Below are positions 54,683-60,806 of a DNA stretch of 64,000 nucleotides, piece after piece. The stretch comes from Paraburkholderia sp. SOS3 (GTDB taxonomy: Bacteria; Pseudomonadota; Gammaproteobacteria; Burkholderiales; Burkholderiaceae), in assembly GCF_001922345.1 (NCBI RefSeq), contig NZ_CP018811.1:682001-746000 (forward strand). The letters run 5' to 3'. Both the position numbers and the translations under genes were made by a program. Numbering within the stretch: position 1 is the first letter of the stretch; each line of letters opens with the position of its first letter. Under the pieces are notes generated by a model. That model was not told the DNA's origin and did no database searches. It saw nothing but the letters and a program-made list of their open reading frames with translations.

Positions 54683-55525
54683 CTAGCACGACATCAGTAC
54701 GGGCATGGTCATCGATTGCAGGATGGTCCGTGTCGTGCCGCCCATGACGAGCTCGCGCCACCGCGAGTGCCCGTATGCGCCCATCACGATCATGTCGCAG
54801 CCCTGGTCGTGTGCAGTGGACAGCAGCACGCCGCCGACCGGCGTGTGCCTGCTTGCGTCGACGTCGAGCACGTCGACGGACGCGCCGTGGCGCGCGAGCG
54901 TCAGCGCGATATCGGCGCCGGCGAATCGTTCGCCGGGCGGCTCACCGGCGGTGCCGCGCACCGTGACGACCGTGCATTTCTTTGCGTGCGAGAGAAACGG
55001 AATTGCGTCGTAGGCGGCGCGCGCGGCTTCGCGGCTGCCGTCCCACGCGATAAGAATGCGTTCGCCGATTGCCCGTGTCGCGCCGCCTGCGTACGGAAAC
55101 AGCAGCACGGGCCGGCCGGCTGCCACCACAACGGCTTCGAGGAAGTTATGGTCGATAAAGGATTCGGGATCCTGCGGATCGGTTTGACCCATGATGACGA
55201 GGTCCGCGTAACGCGCGAGCTGCGGCACGCTTGAATTCGCGGGGCCGTTTGCGCAGATGAAACGCGCGTCGACATTGGCGCGCAGCGCTTGCGCGTGAAA
55301 CAGACGCTCGATTGCGCCGCGCTGCTGGTCGCGCCGCCGCTGATGGGACGCGTAGTAGTCGGCGGTGCCGGCCATCACGTAGAACGCGCGCGAATCGGGT
55401 TCGAACGTCGCGTAGAGGCCCGTCAGATGCGCCTGGAAACGCCGCCCGAGCTGGAGCGCGGTATCGAGCCGCTGCGGCGTACGTTCGCTGTTGTCCAGGT
55501 GGACGAGAAGAGTTTTGTAGCTCAT
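54683..55525 (-). CDS. Tandem universal stress protein
   Basis: A 280-residue paralogue of the 53275-54117 protein. Its two UspA domains begin MSYKTLLVHLDNSERTPQRL and RILIAWDGSREAARAAYDAI, with GAYGHSRWRELVMGGTTRTI in the second. It is the first gene of the three-usp series. A perfect FNR-type box lies 81-94 bases upstream of the ATG, with a -10-like CATACA at the right distance. Confidence 0.92.
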   Translation of the reverse strand: MSYKTLLVHLDNSERTPQRLDTALQLGRRFQAHLTGLYATFEPDSRAFYVMAGTADYYASHQRRRDQQRGAIERLFHAQALRANVDARFICANGPANSSVPQLARYADLVIMGQTDPQDPESFIDHNFLEAVVVAAGRPVLLFPYAGGATRAIGERILIAWDGSREAARAAYDAIPFLSHAKKCTVVTVRGTAGEPPGERFAGADIALTLARHGASVDVLDVDASRHTPVGGVLLSTAHDQGCDMIVMGAYGHSRWRELVMGGTTRTILQSMTMPVLMSC

Positions 55526-55605
55526 CGCGGTCGCTCCGTGGCGAGCGGCGGGCGAAATCGGCGCCAGCCTCCGGACGAGTGTATGAGGGTGGGGCGGGTG
55601 GGGGG

Positions 55606-55619
55606 TTGATGCAGATCAA
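55606..55619 (-). promoter_or_regulatory. Perfect FNR/ANR box upstream of the usp operon
   Basis: TTGATGCAGATCAA is a full match to TTGAT-N4-ATCAA. Centre 55612.5; a class II promoter predicts a start near 55571 and a -10 near 55580-55585, where CATACA is found on the minus strand. The box overlaps the stop codon of the hcp remnant. Confidence 0.75.
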
Positions 55620-55804
55620 CGGAGAAGGAGCGCTTTAGCGCTCAAGTCGATAACGACGCGCGCCACGACGCCTCCTGATCCAGACATCATCGAAGACGGC
55701 TGCGACATTTTCCAGCGCCAGCTATCGATTTCAATTTCGCCCCGATGTAGAGCGTCCTGCGATTCGCCGGCGATGCCAACGATCTTTAGAAAAATATCCG
55801 CCAT
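55616..55804 (-). pseudogene. hcp: Truncated Hcp (T6SS tube protein) remnant
   Basis: 62 residues that match only the N-terminus of the Hcp1 family: MADIFLKIVGIAGESQD, GEIEIDSWRWKMSQPSS, then a Gly-rich loop and ARVVIDLS (family: GKVxxQDLSF). Full Hcp is about 160 residues and forms hexameric rings stacked into the secreted tube. The ribosome-binding site (AAGGA) and start are intact, but the frame ends where the usp promoter region begins, so the last 100 residues are lost. It could not complete a tube subunit. It follows the lysozyme-inhibitor pair on the same strand. Confidence 0.75.
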
Positions 55805-55867
55805 GGTCTGGTTCCTTCTGTCTGTCGAATTTCAAACGAGAGTCAAATCATGTAGATGGTCATTCCA

Positions 55868-56356
55868 TTAGCCATCCAGAAGTTGAATCAGCTCTTTCGT
55901 TCGCGTTTGCGTCGCGGTTGTCATGCATTCCCAAAAATTCAGGTAGCGCGCGGATGCGGGACCATTGGCGTAGGCGAAGGCATAACAGGTATTGTCCCGA
56001 TAACTGACCCATGCGGTCTGCGATTGGGTTAGATATGGCAGCGAGGCGGGCTGCTGGCTGCTTCTGGCTGCTACGTCGGCCTTGGTGAATGTGGCAATGA
56101 CAATAGTCAACTGTTTGGCTAACGCGGCATCGGCCTGCTCGAACGTCCTGTGTGAACATTCTTCGAGATCGGTCGTTGAAGCATGTACGCCTGCAGAGCA
56201 AAAGCTATCAATGTCTTTCACTGTGTGTCCCGCGAAATAACGCGCCGATGGCTGGAATTGGCGGTAATCGAATGGGCCGGAATAAACAGACTGCGCGAGT
56301 GCTAACGGGCACGATGCAACGCCGCAGGAAAGGAGCCAGAGTTCAATGCGTCGCAT
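55868..56356 (-). CDS. LprI-like secreted lysozyme inhibitor (DUF1311), candidate immunity protein
   Basis: A 162-residue protein with a signal peptide (WLLSCGVASCPLALAQ) and a DUF1311/LprI-type domain. It has paired Cys in SFCSAGVHA and LEECSHRTF, then QTAWVSYRDNTCYAFAYANG and ECMTTATQTRTKEL, the family end. LprI of Mycobacterium inhibits lysozyme. Its ATG lies inside the end of the lysozyme-like gene (14-base overlap), so the two are translationally coupled. A periplasmic inhibitor coupled to a muramidase is a typical effector-immunity arrangement. Confidence 0.8.
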   Translation of the reverse strand: MRRIELWLLSCGVASCPLALAQSVYSGPFDYRQFQPSARYFAGHTVKDIDSFCSAGVHASTTDLEECSHRTFEQADAALAKQLTIVIATFTKADVAARSSQQPASLPYLTQSQTAWVSYRDNTCYAFAYANGPASARYLNFWECMTTATQTRTKELIQLLDG

Positions 56357-56735
56357 CGTAAATCCCCGTTTCGAATAAGCGTGCTTCCTGAAAACGCCGT
56401 CGTTTCAACTTTGCGTTGTTGCCGATGCGGTACGAGAGCAAGAAGTCGAACATTTTTCCGTGTTCGCCGCTATTGATCTGCGCAATCAGTGCGTTTGATC
56501 CTCTAAAGGCGCCGCAATTGAACGCGACACTAACTAATGCGTCATATTCGAACTGATAGAGCGGTAGCCAGATATCACGATTAAATCGCGTTTCGATTTC
56601 GGAGAGACTTATGATCAATAATTCTTGTGCCCGTTTTAAAGAGATTGTGTCGCCGACACCAAGACTGTCGGCGGCTGTTACGAGATGTCCTAGGCCAACG
56701 GTCGGATAGCCCTTGTTGTCTTTGTAGACCTGCAA
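56343..56735 (-). CDS. T4-type lysozyme-like protein (GH24), 5' end disturbed
   Basis: From a TTG at 56735 the frame gives 130 residues with the GH24 core VYKDNKGYPTVGLGHLVTA (Asp and Thr of the Glu-Asp-Thr triad present), PLYQFEYDALVSVAFNCGAF and FETGIYDATH. The frame stays open upstream to 56817 without a normal start codon. An ATG at 56820 lies one frame off; removing one base of the seven-A run (56770-56776) would join them into 158 residues, the usual length. In either reading the catalytic Glu position, nine residues before the Asp, is Asn. It is either a frameshifted pseudogene or a variant effector. Confidence 0.7.
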   Translation of the reverse strand: MQVYKDNKGYPTVGLGHLVTAADSLGVGDTISLKRAQELLIISLSEIETRFNRDIWLPLYQFEYDALVSVAFNCGAFRGSNALIAQINSGEHGKMFDFLLSYRIGNNAKLKRRRFQEARLFETGIYDATH

Positions 56736-56820
56736 GATAAAGCCGTTTGTAACCTGATGGCCAAGATAGTTTTTTTCCAGGGTCAGTGTTTCTGGTGCAT
56801 TGGCACAATGCGTCTGTCAT

Positions 56821-57339
56821 ATTGTCTTTTTCGGGTTTTTGATTCTTAAACGAATAAGGGGAATCGCGTCGTTTTTTAAGTGTTGCGACCACCATAGATA
56901 TCAAGGCTAGTCGATGCAATCTGCGATACTCGACGACTTCCGGGCGGCGGTTCTATAAGTAAATTCTGAAAATAGAAGAATGAATTCAAAGCGCATGGAG
57001 TGGCGTGTTAATCTGACGTCCAGCGATTTGTCACCGACGGAGGTATCAATCTAAATGGCAGTGCTCTGTGCGAAATATCTGATAGCTAACCGATGGCATT
57101 GAGAATGCGTTATTTCGCGAGGCGATTGGGCTGTCGAGGCACTACCTTCGTCAGTTCAGTCAACGGACTGCCTTAGTCGGTCGCGTTGATGAGAAACGCT
57201 AAGAGTAAGTCCTATATCGTTTGGTCTATTTATCCTAAAAACGCAGGTCGCTATAGTGGTGGATGTCGCTGTAGACAACAGTGATTTCGGGCTTGGCCGC
57301 TCGACCCCACAGAGGCGGACAATCGTTGTTTGGACGGCG
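56821..57339. other. Low-G+C gap with possible gene debris
   Basis: 519 bases of clearly lower G+C than the core. A 24-codon minus-strand frame (ending LIRLRIKNPKKTI at the TGA that overlaps the ATG at 56820) looks like the tail of a lost gene. No other coding or RNA feature is supported. Confidence 0.4.
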
Positions 57340-57494
57340 TTGACTCCGCGTGCCTTTGCACGTCAAACCAATGGCGGGCCTTGGCAGAAGGGACACCTTA
57401 GGGTGTGCCGGTTTCCTCTGTGGCCGGTCGGCCAACCCCGATGCCTTGTGCCGCCACCTCATTTTGGCCGATGCTGTCGCGGGTTTTAAAACCC
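57340..57494 (+). other. Cluster of inverted repeats ahead of a small ORF
   Basis: Four hairpin-forming repeats lie within 155 bases. They are CGTGC-CTTT-GCACG (57349-57362, flanked by TTGA/TCAA), ACACC-TTAG-GGTGT (57393-57406), TGGCCG-GT-CGGCCA (57421-57434) and GGGTTTTAAAACCC (57481-57494). The ATG of a 123-codon ORF follows 20 bases later. Short ORFs on both strands here have odd composition. It may be a structured leader or a small RNA; no family was recognised with confidence. Confidence 0.5.
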
Positions 57495-57513
57495 TCACAG
57501 TGGAAGCCTCATC

Positions 57514-57885
57514 ATGCGTTGTGCCGTTTTTCACGACGAGCAATCACAATCGTCGCTGCCTGGTGCTGTTCGAAGTGCCGAACCGCGTATCGAAACGTTC
57601 GAACAACGGCGAGCGTCGCTTACGCGAACGCTTTGCGACTTGGAAGCGCTCGCCAAGACCCTGCCGCGTGGGTCTTTGAAGCGTCAGAGCGCGAGGGCGC
57701 GCGTCGTCGAGATTCAGAAGGAGTTGCGCGTTCTCAAGGGGAAGATGGGCGTGGAGAAGAAGAATCAGAATCTGGGCGACTTCCTGATTCAAATGTTCAA
57801 GGAGCGTGTGACAAAAGCCGAGTGGGATGGGGTGGTCGCCGAGGCACGGCGCAGATATGAATTGCAGGAGCATTGCACGTCTTAG
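57514..57885 (+). CDS. Hypothetical coiled-coil protein (123 aa)
   Basis: A charged, Leu/Lys/Glu/Arg-rich protein. Residues 28-85 look like a coiled coil (RRASLTRTLCDLEALAKTLP, then RARVVEIQKELRVLKGKMG). A C-terminal helix pair follows (LGDFLIQMFKERVTKAEWDG, then VVAEARRRYEL). It resembles small proteins common on Burkholderia genomic islands, but no family is named. The Shine-Dalgarno is weak (GGAAG). Opposite-strand ORFs over it have shadow composition. Confidence 0.6.
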   Translation: MRCAVFHDEQSQSSLPGAVRSAEPRIETFEQRRASLTRTLCDLEALAKTLPRGSLKRQSARARVVEIQKELRVLKGKMGVEKKNQNLGDFLIQMFKERVTKAEWDGVVAEARRRYELQEHCTS

Positions 57886-58010
57886 GCCTCTGAATGGGTC
57901 CTCGTTCCAGGATGGCGTCGTTAGCTGCATTCCTTTGCTCTGTGCAGGGCCGATGGATGCGGGGACGCCGCGAGAGATTGCCGCGGAACTCCGGTAAAAT
58001 CGAGTGCCTT

Positions 58011-58033
58011 CGGGGAGCGCTGGCCGCTTCCCG
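58011..58033. promoter_or_regulatory. Inverted repeat upstream of vapB45, candidate operator
   Basis: CGGGGAGCG (58011-58019) and CGCTTCCCG (58025-58033) form an inverted repeat with one mismatch. It lies 30 bases upstream of the antitoxin start and just after a -10-like TAAAAT (57995-58000), the usual site of toxin-antitoxin autoregulation. Confidence 0.5.
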
Positions 58034-58062
58034 ATCGGGTCAACTTTTCTGAAGGGGGGGCT

Positions 58063-58749
58063 GTGCAGCTTACCGGCATTGGCCTATACACCTTCCATGA
58101 AGCGGCTCGACTGACCAAGATCCCGTTGCGCGATATTCGTCGCTGGTTGGACGGCTATTCGTACCGCGACAGGACGTACGCATCCGTTTCCGTTGCTCCG
58201 CTCTGGGAGACGGAGCTCGCTACCGACTCGATCGATGGCATCGGTTTTCATGACTTGCTCGAGGTCCGCTTCGTCCATGCATTCCGGAAACATGGCGTAA
58301 GCCTGCAAGCGATTCGTCTCGCCAGTCAGAAAGCGCGCGAGCTTTTCGAAACGGACTATCCGTTTACCTCGCGTCAGTTCCGCACCGACGGTCGCACAAT
58401 TTTCGCGTCGGCAATGGAAGCAACCGGAGAGACCGAGTTGCTCGATCTGGTGAAGCAGCAGTACGCGTTTCGAAAAATCATCGAGCCGTCGCTCTATAGC
58501 GGAATTGAGTTCGACAAGGACCAGCTTGCCTCGCGTTGGTATCCAGCGCCACGCAGCAAGGCAGTGGTGCTTGATCCGTCAATTGCGTTCGGCAAGCCTG
58601 TCGTCACAGCCGGGTCTGTCCGTACGTCGATTCTGCACGACGCGGTTGCTGTCGAAGGCGACAAGCATTTTGTCGCGAAGCTTTACGAGGTACCCGTTTC
58701 GGCTGTCGAAGCGGCTGTTGCCTTTGAAGAAAGCTTAGCAGCGGCGTGA
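58063..58749 (+). CDS. VapB45-like antitoxin (MerR-like HTH + DUF433)
   Basis: A 228-residue protein starting at GTG 58063 after a G-rich Shine-Dalgarno. The N-terminus is MerR-like (GLYTFHEAARLTKIPLRDIR, then RWLDGY). The C-terminal 80 residues are a DUF433 domain (VVLDPSIAFGKPVVTAGSVR, then TSILHDAVAVEG). This size and layout match VapB45 (Rv2018) of M. tuberculosis. The stop overlaps the toxin start (GTGA at 58746-58749). It is likely to neutralise the toxin and repress the operon. Confidence 0.82.
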   Translation: MQLTGIGLYTFHEAARLTKIPLRDIRRWLDGYSYRDRTYASVSVAPLWETELATDSIDGIGFHDLLEVRFVHAFRKHGVSLQAIRLASQKARELFETDYPFTSRQFRTDGRTIFASAMEATGETELLDLVKQQYAFRKIIEPSLYSGIEFDKDQLASRWYPAPRSKAVVLDPSIAFGKPVVTAGSVRTSILHDAVAVEGDKHFVAKLYEVPVSAVEAAVAFEESLAAA

Positions 58750-59150
58750 AGTTCTTCGTCGACAATAACCTTCCCCCATCCCTCGCTAAAGCTTTACATG
58801 CACTATCAGAATCTTCTGAGCACGAGGTCATTCATCTGAAGCAGATGTTTGCCCCGGATGCGACTGACTCGGAGTGGATTGAGCGCTTGTCGGAACAGGG
58901 CGGATGGTCAGTCATCACCCATGACAAATTGAACAAAGGATTGGAGCGCGAGGCGTTGCGTCGAGCGGGACTTATTGTCTTTTTTCTCGACAAGGGATGG
59001 TCGAACCATCATTTCTGGGACAAGGCGCACAACCTGGTGCGATGGTGGCCACGGATTATCGAACAGTCGGAGGGGATGAAGGGCGCGGCCGCATTCAAGG
59101 TTCCCTATAACTTCTCCGGGAAGGGGCAATTCGAGCAGGTGATTCTGTAG
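58746..59150 (+). CDS. VapC45-like toxin (PIN-like, DUF5615 type)
   Basis: A 134-residue predicted RNase toxin with the PIN-like opening MKFFVDNNLPPSLAKALHAL (Asp6 as first metal ligand) and a second acidic patch DATDSEWIERLSEQG. VITHDKLNKGLEREALRRAG supplies further acidic residues, and the fold end FFLDKGWSNHHFWD follows. Start is a GTG overlapping the antitoxin stop. Length and gene order match VapC45 (Rv2019). RNA target unknown. Confidence 0.82.
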   Translation: MKFFVDNNLPPSLAKALHALSESSEHEVIHLKQMFAPDATDSEWIERLSEQGGWSVITHDKLNKGLEREALRRAGLIVFFLDKGWSNHHFWDKAHNLVRWWPRIIEQSEGMKGAAAFKVPYNFSGKGQFEQVIL

Positions 59151-59166
59151 GCCGTGGGCTTACCGG

Positions 59167-59454
59167 CTATTTCAATTCATCCAAAAGCATCTTCGCCTGC
59201 TCGAGCAATGCGTGAACTGCCGCAAACTCGTTTCGGCCCACCAGTGCAAGCGCTGCTTGCGCCGTTTGTACGAATAGCGCGTCATTGAACGCTTCGCCAG
59301 CCTGTTCTACCCGAGCGCCAGATTCGTCGAAGGTGCGAAAAAACGCGAGCAGTCGAACCGCATCTGCGCGCAGGTTGTCAGGACCGGCCTTGGCCAGAAT
59401 CTCCGCCGCCGCGGACAGTTGTCGAAGCGCCGCAAGGAAGTCGATGCGTTTCAT
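59167..59454 (-). CDS. Small helical hypothetical protein (95 aa)
   Basis: MKRIDFLAALRQLSAAAEIL opens a 95-residue, Ala/Leu-rich, all-helical-looking protein without membrane segments or Cys. The ATG at 59454 has AAGGA at good distance; the longer frame to 59613 is leader. It converges on the vapC45-like gene. No family was recognised. Confidence 0.6.
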   Translation of the reverse strand: MKRIDFLAALRQLSAAAEILAKAGPDNLRADAVRLLAFFRTFDESGARVEQAGEAFNDALFVQTAQAALALVGRNEFAAVHALLEQAKMLLDELK

Positions 59455-59646
59455 GACAGAGTCCTTAATAGACAGGTGAAAGCGATTTTGCAGGCAGATT
59501 ACGTTACGCGCAGTTACAGAACCGAACGTTAAGTCGCACCTGCAATGTGCGCCCGCTCCTAGAATGCGCCTCATCTCCTCTGTGCTGCAACCGCTCAACG
59601 TCAGACTAGACACAGAGGCCCTGATGAACTCGCCGCGGAGGACAAA

Positions 59647-59889
59647 ATGCCTGAGTGGATGTCAGTCACCGCAAGCAAGACCGTCGACGGCGAAACCGTC
59701 AGTGCGGAGTTTTTATGTGACACCGGGCGTTTGCGTGTCGTGAGTGGCGACACGCTCCGCTTGGAGTGGTTTCCTCCCCATTCATGGATCGCCATCGCGT
59801 CCGTTTCGGGACACAGCAGATGGGGCACGCGGCCTGATGAAGACGACCTGCTTTTGCTGATCGACAACGTCGCGAGCGCACGTGAGTAA
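59647..59889 (+). CDS. Small hypothetical protein (80 aa)
   Basis: An 80-residue protein with mixed beta-strand character (FLCDTGRLRVVSGDTLRLEW, then WGTRPDEDDLLLLIDNVASA). A strong Shine-Dalgarno (CGGAGGACAAA) supports the ATG at 59647. It is divergent from the 95-residue gene. Function unknown. Confidence 0.65.
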   Translation: MPEWMSVTASKTVDGETVSAEFLCDTGRLRVVSGDTLRLEWFPPHSWIAIASVSGHSRWGTRPDEDDLLLLIDNVASARE

Positions 59890-60085
59890 GCCCACGCCGA
59901 ACCTGCAATGAATCTGCGCTGGAAATCGCTCGATCCGGTATGCAGATGTTCGCCAGTCGCCCGTTCTTCACTGCAAGGAGAGAGCGCGCACGCTATGCTA
60001 TTCGAGGCAGACTGAAGCAACGGGCCGTCGACAGCCGCATCATCGACCGGCACTCCGCGTTGATGTATGGCTTAGGGGCAGCGAT

Positions 60086-60523
60086 ATGACTTCATCGAGC
60101 GAACAGGCAGTGCGCGATACGATCGAGCGGTTCTATCTGGCGTTTTCCACGAAGGACATCTCGCTGCTGCGCCAGGTGGTCACGAGCGATTGGGAATACA
60201 TTCCCGAGCCGCCTCACGCCGTCCCAGGTCCGGAGAAGATGAGCACGATTTTCGCGAATATCGTCACCGCGCTCCCGGACATGAAAGTGCATATCCTCGA
60301 CCTTCTCATTCATGACGACCGAGTCGGTGTCCGTGCCGAAGTGACGGGTACTCAGACAGGAAAGCTGCTCGGCATCGAAGCGACCTCGAAACAGATTCAT
60401 TTCGCGATCCATTCTTTTCACCGAATGCGCGACGGGCGTGTCGCGCAGACCTGGCACCTCGAGGACTGGCTGGCAGTGTTCCGGCAGTTAGGGGAGTTGC
60501 CGAAGCGCTTCGATCTCGCGTGA
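60086..60523 (+). CDS. SnoaL-like ester cyclase family protein
   Basis: A 145-residue SnoaL-fold protein. It has the opening helix VRDTIERFYLAFSTKDISLL, GPEKMSTIFANIVTALPDMK and the family end FHRMRDGRVAQTWHLEDWLA. The His/Asp pairs of polyketide-cyclase-like members are visible (DWEY, HLED), but the substrate is unknown. It is followed by a strong bidirectional terminator and the tRNA gene. Confidence 0.85.
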   Translation: MTSSSEQAVRDTIERFYLAFSTKDISLLRQVVTSDWEYIPEPPHAVPGPEKMSTIFANIVTALPDMKVHILDLLIHDDRVGVRAEVTGTQTGKLLGIEATSKQIHFAIHSFHRMRDGRVAQTWHLEDWLAVFRQLGELPKRFDLA

Positions 60524-60534
60524 ACATGCAAAAG

Positions 60535-60569
60535 AAAAAGCCGCTGTCCTTTCGGAACAGCGGCTTTTT
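60535..60569. terminator. Strong bidirectional terminator
   Basis: AAAAAGCCGCTGT and ACAGCGGCTTTTT form a 13-bp stem with a 9-base loop, followed by CTTT on the plus strand and by TTTTTCTTT on the minus strand. It serves the ester-cyclase gene and the tRNA-Met gene. Confidence 0.9.
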
Positions 60570-60578
60570 CTTTGAAGC

Positions 60579-60655
<77 letters not shown>

Positions 60656-60667
60656 GTAAGAGGGAGG

Positions 60668-60696
60668 ATTATAGGGAGGTCGGTGGGGGCCGTCAA
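60668..60696 (-). promoter_or_regulatory. Consensus sigma-70 promoter of the tRNA-Met gene
   Basis: On the minus strand TTGACG (60696-60691), exactly 17 bases, TATAAT (60673-60668), followed by a C-rich discriminator. The tRNA 5' end lies 13 bases downstream of the -10. A hairpin (60681-60705) overlaps the -35 and spacer. Confidence 0.9.
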
Positions 60697-60806
60697 CCCC
60701 CACCGTCACTCCACATCATGCGGACCCTCGATCTACGTCACAAGCCAACCGAACATGCATCCCGGCACCGGCTCCAGCATCAGACCCGGCACCAGCGTGC
60801 ACCCCG

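Noticed and set aside
57235..57543. 102-codon minus-strand ORF and 77-codon plus-strand ORF over the inverted repeats
   Set aside because: They overlap each other and the hairpins and have no ribosome site; the structured-element reading is preferred.
55616..60085. Complete prophage or integrative element
   Set aside because: No integrase, transposase, att repeats or structural phage genes; the nearby tRNA-Met has no visible duplicated 3' end.
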